A stretch of 64,000 bases of DNA from Microbulbifer pacificus (GCF_002959965.1 NZ_PREV01000026.1:2053501-2117500), one strand, 5' to 3'. Positions 8,884 to 17,327 are shown, counted from the stretch's first letter. Notes: generated by a model from the letters alone, not told the origin. Numbers and translations: made by a program.

Positions 8884-9639
8884 GTGGCACAGCAATTCGT
8901 CTACGGCCTGCACGCGGTGCAGGCCCTGTTGAAAAGCGCTCCCCAGCAGGTGCAGGAACTGCTGCTGTTGCGCGGGCGCAAAGATCAGAAACTGCAGAAA
9001 ATCATCCGCCAGGCGGAACAGAACGAAATCGTTATCCGCTATGTGGATCGCCGCGCGCTGGATGAAAAGGTCGGCGACGATGGCAACCACCAGGGCGCCG
9101 TGGCCATCTGTGCCGGCGAAACCAAAGTCTATGACGAGCAGTTTCTGAAAACGCTGTTGCAACAGCTGGCGGACAAGGAGGAAACGCCGTTTCTGTTGAT
9201 CCTTGATGGCGTCACCGATCCGCACAACCTGGGAGCCTGTCTGCGCTCTGCGGAGGCCGCCGGTGTGCATGCGGTTATCGCGCCCAAAGACAATGCCGCC
9301 GGTCTCACTCCTGTGGCAAGGAAGGTGGCCTGTGGTGCTGCGGAGGTACTGCCTTTCGTTCCTGTTACCAATCTTGCGCGCACCATGCAGATGCTGCAGC
9401 AGGCGGGTATCTGGATTTTTGGTACCGCCGGTGAGGCGCAACAGGATGTCTATCAGTCAGAACTCACCGGCCCCATCGCCATTGTCATGGGAGCCGAGGG
9501 GCCGGGAATGCGCCGCCTTACGCGGGAACACTGCGATCACCTGATCAAGATTCCTATGGCGGGTGAGGTCAGCAGTTTGAATGTATCGGTGGCGACAGGG
9601 GTGTGCCTGTTCGAGGCCGTGCGTCAGCGTTCGCGCTGA
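8884..9639 (+). CDS. rlmB: 23S rRNA (guanosine-2'-O)-methyltransferase RlmB
   Basis: A SpoU-family (SPOUT fold) enzyme that methylates the 2'-O of G2251 in the 23S rRNA P loop using S-adenosylmethionine. The 251 residues match the family length. An N-terminal substrate-binding domain opens with the typical VYGLHAVQALL. The three SPOUT motifs are then seen: LDGVTDPHNLGACLRSAEAAG near residues 103-123, VMGAEGPGMRRL near 200, and IPMAGEVSSLNVSVATGV near 222-239, which forms the knot and cofactor pocket. The start is a GTG 3 nt after the rnr stop codon, so translation is probably coupled to rnr. The rnr-rlmB pairing is conserved in many gammaproteobacteria. Confidence 0.95.
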   Translation: MAQQFVYGLHAVQALLKSAPQQVQELLLLRGRKDQKLQKIIRQAEQNEIVIRYVDRRALDEKVGDDGNHQGAVAICAGETKVYDEQFLKTLLQQLADKEETPFLLILDGVTDPHNLGACLRSAEAAGVHAVIAPKDNAAGLTPVARKVACGAAEVLPFVPVTNLARTMQMLQQAGIWIFGTAGEAQQDVYQSELTGPIAIVMGAEGPGMRRLTREHCDHLIKIPMAGEVSSLNVSVATGVCLFEAVRQRSR

Positions 9640-9667
9640 GGTTTTGATCGGTCAAAGGAAGAAAATG

Positions 9668-9690
9668 GAGGGGGCGTACCCGCCCCCCCT
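9668..9690. terminator. Possible GC-rich terminator hairpin after rlmB
   Basis: An 8-bp stem of AGGGGGCG against CGCCCCCCT lies 30 bp after the rlmB stop codon, between convergent genes. No T run follows directly, so it may act only as an RNA 3'-end stabiliser. Confidence 0.35.
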
Positions 9691-9859
9691 GCAGAGATAT
9701 CCCGTTTGTTGTTCTTGGGTCCCTGTTGTTTATTGTTATTGTTTCTGGGTTATTTTCGCGACACTTCTATATGACGCCGGGCGTGACGAACCCCTCAATA
9801 TAAAATTTCAGAAATCGGTGACTCCGGGTTCGGAGCCGGTCTTGTACAGGGCTGTGGTC

Positions 9860-10570
9860 TCAACCCGGTAGCTGGCCATAGAGCTGGTGCGCCGGGCGGT
9901 ACATAACCCAGGACGTGAGGATGTATTTGTCTCCGGATACGGGCACGTTGCCGCGGTGGGTGTGGGTAAAACTGCAGGGCGACAGCAGCAGCCTTCCTGC
10001 GCGTGGCTGGATCCTGGTCTTTTGGTAGAAAAATTCGGTCTCCCCTCCCTCCTCGACATCGTTCAGAAACAGCAGCCAGAACAGCACCCTGTGCAGTGAT
10101 TTCTGTTCCGGGTCGGTGGGGTGGGGAAAGTGTTCGGAATGCCAGTGGTGGTAGCCGCCGCTGTTCTGGCGGTAGTGCTGCATATTGATGCCGTCGAAAC
10201 GGTAGAAGCTCGCCACCAGCTGTTTCAGCAGGGGCTCGTCGAGACCTTCGATATCCGTGGCCGCCAGCGTGCGCATGCCGGTCCCCGATGCATCGCGAAC
10301 ACTCGCTGATACAGCGCCGGTCAGCATATGTGGGTAACGGCGGCAGTAGCCGGTGAGGGCCTGGTACACCACGCTGTTGATATTGTGGCAGACGTCGCGC
10401 CATGCCTCGTGGCCGGACAGATACAGGTCGGAGCTCTCTTTTTTGGCGACATCCACCCCGGAACCCGTGCGGCCAGCGGACTTGTCGGGAGACTGCTGAA
10501 AGCGCTGGATGACCTGCGCGCAGTAATCCGCCGGTACGGCGTTGTCGAATTGGACAATCATCGGGTCCAT
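9860..10570 (-). CDS. 2-oxoglutarate/Fe(II)-dependent oxygenase family protein
   Basis: The 236-residue protein fits the 2OG-Fe(II) oxygenase fold of the prolyl-4-hydroxylase (P4Hc) type, which couples oxidative decarboxylation of 2-oxoglutarate to hydroxylation of a substrate. The likely metal ligands are H144 and E146 in the run GGYHHWHSEHF, and a histidine in THTHRG near 203-205. A basic residue about 10 positions later (K215) would bind 2-oxoglutarate. FLNDVEEGGETEF, a typical core strand, is present at 168-180. The first ligand pair is H-x-E rather than the commoner H-x-D. The start ATG has a GGGGAGAG ribosome binding site 3 nt upstream. It lies 87 bp downstream of the alpha/beta hydrolase gene on the same strand. 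The substrate is unknown. Confidence 0.75.
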   Translation of the reverse strand: MDPMIVQFDNAVPADYCAQVIQRFQQSPDKSAGRTGSGVDVAKKESSDLYLSGHEAWRDVCHNINSVVYQALTGYCRRYPHMLTGAVSASVRDASGTGMRTLAATDIEGLDEPLLKQLVASFYRFDGINMQHYRQNSGGYHHWHSEHFPHPTDPEQKSLHRVLFWLLFLNDVEEGGETEFFYQKTRIQPRAGRLLLSPCSFTHTHRGNVPVSGDKYILTSWVMYRPAHQLYGQLPG

Positions 10571-10657
10571 GGTTCTCTCCCCTTACCTCAGGGCCCCTCA
10601 GTGAGTTTCTGAGTGCGTTGCTGCTGAAGGTGTGGGACGGACGGGAGCGCCGATGCC

Positions 10658-11530
10658 TCAATCGGGCCTGGGGGCTCCGGCGGCGTCCATCCAGGACTGC
10701 ACTATATCCAATACCGGCTCCGGGTTCTTGATCCAGCTGAGGTGCGGGTTGCCGCTGGAGTAGGTGGCGGGAATCTGGCGTACCGCGCCGTCCACCAGTT
10801 CCGCGAGACGCCGGGTGGCGTTCAGCGGCGCGAAGGGATCGCGTTCAATACACAGATGCAGCGGTTTGTGTAACAGCTCCACGGTTTTGGGAAGCCGTCC
10901 CTCCGGCGTGAAGCGACCGCGGAGAATACCGCTGCCCCAGTCGCGCATCAGGGTCGCGGCTTCGCGCCCGCCAAACTGCAGCTGCTTGCCTGGAAAATAA
11001 CCGAAAATTCGGGTGCTGGCGTGGGCGATGACCGCGGCGCCCACGACCGATATACGTTTCACGCCCCGCCAGCTGCGGCTGTCCAGGTGCCCGGCGGCCA
11101 CGCTGACCACCTGGGCGTCACCGGTGAGCCCCGCGCGGGCGGCGAGGGTGAGGGTCTGGCCGCCGATACTGTGGCCGAGAAGGAGTGCCGGTTCCCGCCC
11201 GAACGCTTCCCGCACCGCCGCCAGAGCCTGGGGAATCCACGTAAATACCAGGTCGTTATAGCCGTAATCGGCGGTGCGACTCGGCTGCGGCTGGCTCTCC
11301 CCGGTGCCGGGCAGCTCGCAGATGGCCGTGTGGTAGCCGCGCGCCGCCAGGCTGTCCAGCAAGCGGGTGTATTTGATGGCGGGAACACCGAGTGCGGGCA
11401 GCACCAGCGCGAGAGGATGCTCTCCTCCCAAGCGGCGCATGGTCAGGGGAACGCGGAATTTCCCGAGCTGGAGGTGGTGTACGGTGGTGCTGGGCGTCTC
11501 GTTGGTCATGAACTGCGGTACCGGATGCAT
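10658..11530 (-). CDS. Alpha/beta hydrolase family protein
   Basis: A 290-residue cytoplasmic alpha/beta hydrolase. The nucleophile elbow GHSIGG lies near residues 119-124 with serine as nucleophile. An early LVLPALGVPAIKY segment takes the place of the oxyanion HG motif, and the likely catalytic histidine is in GNPHLSW near residue 265. There is no signal peptide. The substrate (ester, thioester or peptide) cannot be deduced. A second in-frame ATG 7 codons in (at 11509) is an alternative start, since neither has a strong ribosome binding site. The gene is divergent from the rpsF operon and upstream of the oxygenase gene, with which it may be cotranscribed. Confidence 0.7.
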   Translation of the reverse strand: MHPVPQFMTNETPSTTVHHLQLGKFRVPLTMRRLGGEHPLALVLPALGVPAIKYTRLLDSLAARGYHTAICELPGTGESQPQPSRTADYGYNDLVFTWIPQALAAVREAFGREPALLLGHSIGGQTLTLAARAGLTGDAQVVSVAAGHLDSRSWRGVKRISVVGAAVIAHASTRIFGYFPGKQLQFGGREAATLMRDWGSGILRGRFTPEGRLPKTVELLHKPLHLCIERDPFAPLNATRRLAELVDGAVRQIPATYSSGNPHLSWIKNPEPVLDIVQSWMDAAGAPRPD

Positions 11531-11647
11531 CTGCTGCCGGGACTATAAGAGGTGGGCCGGCGGTCGCCCATGACCAGAACGCTCCTCGCGGTGATCGGTT
11601 CGCACCAGGTGCCGCAGGCTGCGGGTTGCAGGCGCGGATCGCTCAAC

Positions 11648-11676
11648 TTGCAACCAGTTGGGGAGGCGCATAGAAT
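11648..11676 (+). promoter_or_regulatory. Predicted sigma-70 promoter of the rpsF operon
   Basis: A -35 TTGCAA and a -10 TAGAAT are separated by 17 bp, and the -10 is followed by a GC-rich discriminator, as expected for growth-rate controlled ribosomal promoters. Transcription from here would give a leader of about 110 nt before rpsF. Confidence 0.6.
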
Positions 11677-11719
11677 ACGCCGCCCGCAACAGGCCCATCG
11701 CCGGTCTGGTTGCGTACTC

Positions 11720-11761
11720 CTTGCCTCACCGGGCAGCCGCTGCAATGAAGGTAGCGGCAAG
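11720..11761 (+). ncRNA. Predicted S6:S18 autoregulatory leader motif
   Basis: In the rpsF 5' leader, GCCGCT at 11736-11741 pairs with AGCGGC at 11753-11758. A lower CTT/AAG stem (11720-11722 with 11759-11761) leaves a 5' bulge containing CACCGG. A hairpin with a bulged CACCG sequence in front of rpsF is the hallmark of the known S6:S18 leader, which is bound by the ribosomal protein complex to repress its own operon. The assignment rests on position and bulge sequence; I could not score it against a covariance model. Confidence 0.5.
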
Positions 11762-11794
11762 CCAGGAGGCTGTTTTAACCCGTAAGGAGCAAAA

Positions 11795-12247
11795 ATGCGT
11801 CATTACGAAATTGTATTCCTGGTTCACCCGGACCAGAGCGAGCAGGTTGCCGGTATGGTTGAGCGTTACACCGCGACCATCAAGGAAAGCGGTGGCAGCG
11901 TTCACCGTCTGGAAGACTGGGGCCGTCGCCGTCTGGCTTACCCGATCAACAAAATCCACAAGGCTCACTACATTCTGATGAATGTCGAGTGTACTGAAGA
12001 AGCGCTGGCGGAACTGACCACCAACTTCAAGTACAACGATGCGGTGCTGCGTAACCTGGTGATCCGTGAAGACGAAGCCATCACCGAAGAAAGCCCGATC
12101 CTGAAGGCTGAGAAAGAGTCCCGCGAGCGTAAAGCGGCTCGTGCCGAGCGTTCTGAGCGCCGCGAGCGCGCTGAGCGTGACGAAGACGATTCCTCCGACG
12201 GCGCTGATGATGATGCGTCCTCCGATGAATCCGAAGACGAAGAGTAA
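11795..12247 (+). CDS. rpsF: 30S ribosomal protein S6 (bS6)
   Basis: Component of the 30S platform; binds 16S rRNA as a heterodimer with S18. The 150 residues begin [18 protein letters not shown], the classic S6 opening, and keep [19 protein letters not shown] and HYILMNVE. After about residue 100 the protein becomes a highly charged tail, first Arg/Glu-rich, then acidic and ending DESEDEE. This is longer than in E. coli. AAGGAG at 11784-11789 is an ideal ribosome binding site 5 nt before the ATG. First gene of the operon rpsF-rpsR-membrane protein-rplI. Confidence 0.98.
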   Translation: MRHYEIVFLVHPDQSEQVAGMVERYTATIKESGGSVHRLEDWGRRRLAYPINKIHKAHYILMNVECTEEALAELTTNFKYNDAVLRNLVIREDEAITEESPILKAEKESRERKAARAERSERRERAERDEDDSSDGADDDASSDESEDEE

Positions 12248-12259
12248 GGGGATAATCTG

Positions 12260-12490
12260 ATGGCACGTTTTTTCCGTCGTCGTAAGTTCTGCCGTTTCAC
12301 CGCTGAAGGCGTAAAGCGTATCGACTACAAAGATCTCGATACTCTGAAAGCCTACATCTCTGAAACCGGCAAAATCGTACCGAGCCGTATCACTGGCACC
12401 AAAGCCAAGTATCAGCGTCAGCTGGCCTCCGCGGTCAAGCGTGCGCGTTACATTGCGCTGCTGCCGTACACGGACAGCCACGAGGCTTAA
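12260..12490 (+). CDS. rpsR: 30S ribosomal protein S18 (bS18)
   Basis: Small 76-residue basic protein with the family motifs [21 protein letters not shown] and [28 protein letters not shown]. It pairs with S6 on the 30S platform, and the S6:S18 dimer probably represses this operon. It starts 12 nt after the rpsF stop codon, preceded by AAGGGGAT, so the two are translated from the same message. Confidence 0.98.
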   Translation: MARFFRRRKFCRFTAEGVKRIDYKDLDTLKAYISETGKIVPSRITGTKAKYQRQLASAVKRARYIALLPYTDSHEA

Positions 12491-12528
12491 TTGCTTCGTA
12501 CGTACTGTATTAACAGAGAAGCTATCTA

Positions 12529-13377
12529 GTGCGCGCCATCGCTGAATTTGCCATGCGATCGCGCGTGCGCGCGGTGATTCTTACCATGGTGGGAATCCCG
12601 TTGATCAGTCCCGCGGTGCTCGCGCTGGTGGGATTGCGCCGCGGCAGTGGTGACGGCCTGTTTGTTCTGGCCTGGGCTCTGCTGCCGCTGGTTGCCGCTG
12701 CTGGTGCCGGTTACATGACCCCGCTGATGGCGGGGCTGGCCATTACCCACTTTGTGGGCGTATTGGCCGGGGCGCTGGCGCTGCGCGCCACTCGCTCCTG
12801 GAGCTGGGCGCTGGTGGCGCTCACCGCTGCTTCGGCGCTCGGCATACTGGTGACCTCACAGGTGGCCGGTGGTGTTGTGGAGAGCCTGTCTCAGGCGATC
12901 ATCGAGGCCGCGGGCGGGGCGCAGAACTCTGAGGCCCAGCAGCTCAGCAAGGCATTCGCCAGCGAGAGCCAGGCTACCGGGTACCTGAGTTGGGTATCTG
13001 TGATCAGCGCCGCACTGGCGCTGATTCTGGGGCGCTGGTGGCAGGCCATGCTGTACAACCCTGGCGGTCTGCGGGAGGAGTTGCACGCACTGCGCATGCC
13101 AGTCCCTGTTGCGGGTGCCGGTATGCTGTTGTGGATCTACTGCCTCGTGAATGAACACCTGGTGTTCTGGGGTGCGGTAGCGGCCTTCCCGATGATGGTG
13201 GCGGGCATCTGCCTGATCCACTGGCTGGTGGCCCGCAAGGGCTGGGGGCGCGGACCATTGATCGCCATGTACATCACACTGGTGATTGCCGCACTGCCAT
13301 TGGCCGGGTTCCTGTGTGGACTGGCACTGATCGATAGCTGGATTGATATTCGCGCACGCTCTGGCAATAACCGCTGA
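12529..13377 (+). CDS. Multi-pass membrane protein of the ribosomal operon (DUF2232-like)
   Basis: A 282-residue hydrophobic protein with about seven to eight predicted membrane segments (for example residues 16-35, 44-65, 70-90 and 92-112, and several between 165 and 275). It sits between rpsR and rplI. A membrane protein of unknown function in exactly this place is a recurrent feature of Pseudomonas-type ribosomal operons and is often assigned to DUF2232. The start is a GTG with AGAGAAG upstream. No catalytic motif is visible, and its link to translation is only positional. Confidence 0.75.
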   Translation: MRAIAEFAMRSRVRAVILTMVGIPLISPAVLALVGLRRGSGDGLFVLAWALLPLVAAAGAGYMTPLMAGLAITHFVGVLAGALALRATRSWSWALVALTAASALGILVTSQVAGGVVESLSQAIIEAAGGAQNSEAQQLSKAFASESQATGYLSWVSVISAALALILGRWWQAMLYNPGGLREELHALRMPVPVAGAGMLLWIYCLVNEHLVFWGAVAAFPMMVAGICLIHWLVARKGWGRGPLIAMYITLVIAALPLAGFLCGLALIDSWIDIRARSGNNR

Positions 13378-13411
13378 GCGGCGCACAAGAACTGAAACTG
13401 AGGGTTCCGAG

Positions 13412-13858
13412 ATGGAAGTTATTCTGCTCGACAAAGTAGGCAAACTGGGCAAAGTGGGCGACCGCGTTGAAGTCAAAGCCGGTTTTGGCCGTAACTACCT
13501 GCTGCCTACCGGCAAAGCCATTCTGGCCAACGCAGCGAATATCGCTGAGTTCGAAGCCAAGCGCGCTGAGCTGGAAGCTGCGGCCGCGGCCAAACTGGGC
13601 TCCGCGGAAGAGCGCGCTGCCAAGCTGGCTGAACTGACCGTTACCATCGCCGCCAACGCTGGCGACGAAGGCAAACTGTTCGGCTCCATCGGCACGCGCG
13701 ACATCGCCGAAGCGATCACCGCTGCCGGCGTTGAAGTCAGCAAGGCCGAAGTGAAGCTGCCGGAAGGTGCGCTGCGCGAAGTGGGCGAGTTCGATGTTGA
13801 CGTACAGCTGCACTCCGACGTGATTGCCACCGTCAAGGTTGTTGTAGTCGCCGAATAA
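13412..13858 (+). CDS. rplI: 50S ribosomal protein L9 (bL9)
   Basis: L9 binds 23S rRNA near the L1 stalk with its N-terminal domain and reaches to the neighbouring ribosome with its C-terminal domain. The 148 residues have the usual two-domain plan: [24 protein letters not shown] and GRNYLLP at the N-terminus, a long central helix (residues 45-75, Ala/Glu-rich), and a C-terminal domain with [14 protein letters not shown]. The frame is open further upstream, but the family always begins at this ATG, preceded by GAGGG at 13400-13404. Last gene of the rpsF operon. Confidence 0.97.
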   Translation: MEVILLDKVGKLGKVGDRVEVKAGFGRNYLLPTGKAILANAANIAEFEAKRAELEAAAAAKLGSAEERAAKLAELTVTIAANAGDEGKLFGSIGTRDIAEAITAAGVEVSKAEVKLPEGALREVGEFDVDVQLHSDVIATVKVVVVAE

Positions 13859-13924
13859 GCGATTGCCATGATCCTGTGCGTTCGCCGCTGATGGCAGTGT
13901 CCGTTGGCGGTCGAGCCGCGCTAC

Positions 13925-13984
13925 AATCGGGCGCTGGATTCTCTCTGCTGGTTTTAACCGGCCGTGAGGATGCAGCGCCCGATT
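13925..13984. repeat. 12-bp inverted repeat between rplI and dnaB
   Basis: AATCGGGCGCTG at 13925-13936 is perfectly complementary to CAGCGCCCGATT at 13973-13984, and the right arm runs into the T-rich TTGTTTTG. The 36-nt loop contains a GGTTTTAACC palindrome. It may end the ribosomal operon transcript or structure the dnaB leader. It does not look like a standard terminator because the loop is long. Confidence 0.5.
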
Positions 13985-14018
13985 TGTTTTGTGCTTGGAA
14001 TAATTGTCTATACCGCCG

Positions 14019-15461
14019 ATGAACGAATACGCCCCGCCCACAGAGGCAACCCAGGATTCCCAGGCCAGTTCCCCGCTACCGCACTCGGTGGAAGCAGAGC
14101 AGTCGGTACTCGGCGGCCTGATGCTGGATGCCAGCCGCCTGGATGCGGTGGCGGAGCAGCTGAGTGAGTCGGACTTCTTTGTCGCCAGTCATCGCACTAT
14201 TTTTGCGGTGATGCTGCAGCTCGCCGGCGGCGAGCAGCCTCTGGATATCGTCACCCTTGCAGAGGGCCTCGCCAGCCGCGACCTGCTGGCGAGCGTGGGC
14301 GGCCCGGCCTACCTCGCCGAACTCGCGGAAAACACCCCATCCACGGCCAACATCGTTGCTTACGCCAAGATTGTGCGCGAGCGCTCGATGCTGCGCCAGT
14401 TGATCGCCGCCGCGGGTGAGATCAGTCGCACCAGTTTCAATCCCGGTGGCCTGAGTTCTATCGACCTGCTGCAGATGGCAGAGCGCCGGGTCACGGAAAT
14501 CGCTGAGGGGCGTGCCAAAGAGGGCGGGTTCGTCGGTGTCGATGCGCTGCTGAAAAAGACCGTCGAACGCATCGACGAGCTGTTCAAGTCCGAGGGTGAT
14601 CTCACCGGCCTCAGTACCGGGCTCACCGAACTGGACCAGCGCACTTCCGGCTGGCAGCCGGGCGAGCTGATCATCCTCGCGGCGCGTCCCTCCATGGGCA
14701 AGACCGCGCTGGCGCTGAACTTCGTCGAGGCGGCCATGCTGAGCCAGGAAAAGCCGACGATGGTGTTCAGTATGGAGATGCCGTCGGACAGCCTGGTAAT
14801 GCGGATGTTGTCTTCCATCGGCAAGATCGATCAGGGCCGTATCCGCAACGGCAAGTTGCAGGAGGAGGACTGGCCGAAGCTGTCGAGCGCGGTGCAGAAG
14901 ATGAAGGGCAAGGGGCTGTACATCGACGACACACCGGGTCTGTCTCCCAGTGAGGTGCGGGCTCGGGTGAAACGTACGGTGCGGGATCACACCAACAAGC
15001 TGATGCAGGCGGACCCGAAGCTGTCGCGTGAGGAGGCGGAGCGCCGGGCGATGCCGGCGATGATTATGGTGGATTACCTGCAGTTGATGCAGGTGAAGGG
15101 CAGTACCGAGGGCCGTACCCAGGAGATTTCCGAGATTTCGCGCTCGTTGAAGGGGCTGGCGAAGGAGTACGAGTGCCCGGTGATCGCGCTGTCGCAGCTG
15201 AACCGGGGGGTGGAGCAGCGCCCGAACAAGCGGCCGATGAACTCGGATTTGCGGGAATCGGGGGCGATCGAGCAGGATGCGGATGTGATCCTGTTTATCT
15301 ACCGGGATGAGTATTACAACGAGGACAGCCCGGACAAGGGCATTGCCGAGTTGATTATCGGCAAGCAGCGTAACGGTGAGATCGGTACCTGTCGTGCGGC
15401 GTTTGTGGGCAAGTACACGCGGTTTGATGATCTGGCGCCTGAGTACTATCAGGGCGAGTAA
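14019..15461 (+). CDS. dnaB: Replicative DNA helicase DnaB
   Basis: Hexameric ATP-dependent 5'-to-3' helicase that unwinds the replication fork and recruits primase. The 480 residues contain the N-terminal DnaB domain (HSVEAEQSVLGGLMLD near 20-35) and a RecA-like C-terminal domain. Walker A is ARPSMGKTAL, with the lysine near residue 228. Walker B is in MIMVDYLQLM near residue 350. The DnaB-specific ALSQLNRGVEQRPNKRPMNSDLRESGAIEQDAD region is complete. An insertion of about 20 residues (TNKLMQADPKLSREEAERR) precedes Walker B. An in-frame TTG at 14004 would add five residues; neither start has a well-spaced ribosome binding site. Nothing suggests an intein. Confidence 0.96.
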   Translation: MNEYAPPTEATQDSQASSPLPHSVEAEQSVLGGLMLDASRLDAVAEQLSESDFFVASHRTIFAVMLQLAGGEQPLDIVTLAEGLASRDLLASVGGPAYLAELAENTPSTANIVAYAKIVRERSMLRQLIAAAGEISRTSFNPGGLSSIDLLQMAERRVTEIAEGRAKEGGFVGVDALLKKTVERIDELFKSEGDLTGLSTGLTELDQRTSGWQPGELIILAARPSMGKTALALNFVEAAMLSQEKPTMVFSMEMPSDSLVMRMLSSIGKIDQGRIRNGKLQEEDWPKLSSAVQKMKGKGLYIDDTPGLSPSEVRARVKRTVRDHTNKLMQADPKLSREEAERRAMPAMIMVDYLQLMQVKGSTEGRTQEISEISRSLKGLAKEYECPVIALSQLNRGVEQRPNKRPMNSDLRESGAIEQDADVILFIYRDEYYNEDSPDKGIAELIIGKQRNGEIGTCRAAFVGKYTRFDDLAPEYYQGE

Positions 15462-15497
15462 TTTTAGAGTTCAGTGATTGCTGGTCCTTGAGAGCTC

Positions 15498-15631
15498 GTG
15501 GCGGCACTGCACCGGGTGGGGCTTTTCAGGACCGAGCTAGGCGCCCCCCTGTGAATACATCCCTGTACGCTTCGTCGGCAACGTCCCTGTTGCCGACGAT
15601 CCTGAAAATCCCCACCCGGCACATTGCCTTC
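15498..15631 (+). repeat. Dispersed palindromic intergenic element, copy A
   Basis: One of three related elements in the window. It starts GTGGCGGC and ends TTGCCTTC. Outer arms 15512-15531 and 15600-15619 pair at 19 of 20 positions. The core CTGTGAATACATCCCTGTAC is at 15549-15568, and the hairpin CGTCGGCAAC/GTTGCCGACG lies at 15573-15598 with loop GTCCCT. Compared with copies B and C it has 14 extra bases between the left arm and the core. It lies between convergent dnaB and the L,D-transpeptidase gene. Confidence 0.85.
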
Positions 15632-15676
15632 AATTCGGGCCTCCGTGCTCCGTAAGCGACTTAGTTGGCCGCTTAC

Positions 15677-16168
15677 TCAGGGAAAAATCTCAATCGGCGT
15701 GCCGGTATCCACCATCGCCCAGATCTCGTCCATTTCCGGATTGGTCACCGCGATACAGCCGTCGGTCCAGTTCATCTTGGTCAGGTATTTTTCGATTCCT
15801 TTCCAGTGCGGCTTTTGGCCGTGGATCATAATGGAGCCGCCAGGGTTCTTGCCGAGTTTGGCCGCGCGCGCGCGGTCGGCAGCATTCGGGTAAGAGACCT
15901 GAATGGCGCGGTAGTAGGTGCTGTTTTTCTTTTTCCAGTTGAGGGTATAGCGCCCCTCAGGGGTGCGTGAGTCACCCGCGTACTGTTTGTGGCCCACTGG
16001 GTTTTTGCCGAAAACCACCTTGTAGCTCTTCACTACCTTGCCGTTGCGCTTAAGTTGCATCAGATGCTTGGACTTGTAGACCACAACTTCGTCAACAGGC
16101 TTTATCTTGGCAAGTGCCAGGGTTGGCAACAGCAGCAGGGTAATCAGGCTCAGTTTCAGGTATCGCAT
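15677..16168 (-). CDS. Exported L,D-transpeptidase (YkuD family)
   Basis: Enzymes of this family make 3-3 peptidoglycan cross-links or attach lipoproteins to peptidoglycan in the periplasm, using a cysteine nucleophile. Starting at the ATG at 16168 gives 163 residues with a clear signal peptide (MRYLKLSLITLLLLPTLALA). The YkuD domain follows, with MIHG near residue 118 and the catalytic signature WTDGCIAV near 141-148. The cysteine is C145, and this last motif corresponds to S-x-G-C with Thr-Asp in front. Two further ATGs lie 3 and 6 codons or more upstream, but GAGAG stands just before 16168. It has the short single-domain form without an added peptidoglycan-binding domain. Confidence 0.85.
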   Translation of the reverse strand: MRYLKLSLITLLLLPTLALAKIKPVDEVVVYKSKHLMQLKRNGKVVKSYKVVFGKNPVGHKQYAGDSRTPEGRYTLNWKKKNSTYYRAIQVSYPNAADRARAAKLGKNPGGSIMIHGQKPHWKGIEKYLTKMNWTDGCIAVTNPEMDEIWAMVDTGTPIEIFP

Positions 16169-16532
16169 GGCTCTCATCGGTAGTGGTGACATTCCGGGGC
16201 GTAACAATCAGCATCCGTGCTCTCGCACTTCCACATCCCTGACCAGGCGGGGAGTTCTGGGCGAAATACATCGCCATGGTGGAAAGCAATGTGGTTGCGC
16301 GGTGCGACTTGGTGACGCAAAAGCATCATGACAGCGCTGTCCTTGACTGCCAGCCCGGACTAGGTCCGGGAAGTTTATTAGGCAATTATCCTAACCCGGG
16401 CCGTATAAAGGCGAAGTGGGTTGTATGAATATCGCTCCGAGTGGTCAATTTATCAGCAAGTAGACGACGTTTAAAGAGGCGTCAAACAAAAAGGCCAACA
16501 ATTTCAAGACTGAATCGAATGAGGACGTTTCC
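16169..16532. other. Intergenic region between L,D-transpeptidase and bioD
   Basis: The 364 bp between two divergent genes must carry both promoters. I find no convincing consensus promoter pair, operator palindrome or small gene here. A TAACCCGGGCC stretch near 16391-16402 is the only GC-rich patch. Confidence 0.4.
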
Positions 16533-17234
16533 GTGACCAGTACTTTTTTCGTGACCGGTACCAATACCGAGGTGGGTAAGACCTACGCGACCGCGGCACT
16601 GCTGGCGGCCGCGGCGGCGCGAGGGCTCACTACTGCCGCCATCAAGCCGGTGGCCTCCGGCTGTGAGCAGACGGCAGAGGGGTTACGCAACGGCGATGCG
16701 CTGACGCTGATGGAGGCGATGACCCAGGATCTGGACTATCAGCAGGTAAATCCGGTGGCGCTGGAGCCCGCGATCGCGCCGCATATCGCCGCCATGGAGG
16801 CCGGCAAACGTCTGGATGCATCGCGCCTTGTGGGAGTCTGTCGTGGGGTGATCAGCGGCAAGCCGGATCTGGTTCTGGTTGAGGGGGCTGGTGGCTGGCG
16901 GGTGCCGCTGACGCCGGGGACATTCCTCTCCGATCTGCCCAAAGAAATGGAGCTGCCGGTGATTCTCGTGGTCGGGATGGAGCTGGGTTGCATCAACCAC
17001 GCGCTACTTACGGCGGAAGCGATTCGCCGTGATGGCCTTTCGCTCGCGGGCTGGATCGCGAACTTCGTGCGTGGGCCCGAGTCGCAGATGTCCCGCGCGG
17101 ACGCGAACCTGATGACGCTGAAAACATTGCTGCCTGCCCCCTGTCTCGGGGTGCTGCCCTTTGACGAATCCGGCGACTACCGCCAGGGCGCGGCCCACCT
17201 GAATCTCGACCTGCTGCTATCTTCTCCCAACTGA
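16533..17234 (+). CDS. bioD: ATP-dependent dethiobiotin synthetase BioD
   Basis: It closes the ureido ring of biotin by carboxylating 7,8-diaminopelargonate with CO2 and ATP, forming dethiobiotin. The 233 residues open with the P-loop TGTNTEVGKTYATAAL near residues 8-23. KPVASGCE near 38-45 binds substrate, and VEGAGGWRVPL near 115-125 is the second conserved BioD segment. GTG start with GAGGA about 8 nt upstream. The other bio genes are not in this window; in relatives bioD often ends a bioBFHCD operon, so a solitary bioD is slightly unusual. Confidence 0.95.
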   Translation: MTSTFFVTGTNTEVGKTYATAALLAAAAARGLTTAAIKPVASGCEQTAEGLRNGDALTLMEAMTQDLDYQQVNPVALEPAIAPHIAAMEAGKRLDASRLVGVCRGVISGKPDLVLVEGAGGWRVPLTPGTFLSDLPKEMELPVILVVGMELGCINHALLTAEAIRRDGLSLAGWIANFVRGPESQMSRADANLMTLKTLLPAPCLGVLPFDESGDYRQGAAHLNLDLLLSSPN

Positions 17235-17307
17235 ATCCCGAAATGTGACTGACTTGCAAGCTGGATACCCCGTATCTGGCTTGACTTGTCGGGTACTTGA
17301 GCCTAGA

Positions 17308-17327
17308 TTTCAAACAAATGTTTGAAA
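17308..17327. promoter_or_regulatory. PsrA/FadR-type operator palindrome
   Basis: TTTCAAACA, two bases, then TGTTTGAAA form a perfect 9-bp palindrome 50 bp before the acyl-CoA dehydrogenase start. Its core CAAAC-N4-GTTTG fits the published consensus of the TetR-family fatty-acid regulator PsrA, (C/G)AAAC-N2-4-GTTT(G/C). The inference is that long-chain acyl-CoAs induce the downstream gene by releasing such a repressor. Confidence 0.7.

Noticed and set aside
9795..10661. Arg/Pro-rich minus-strand frame overlapping the oxygenase
   Set aside because: Same region in another frame encodes a clear 2OG oxygenase.
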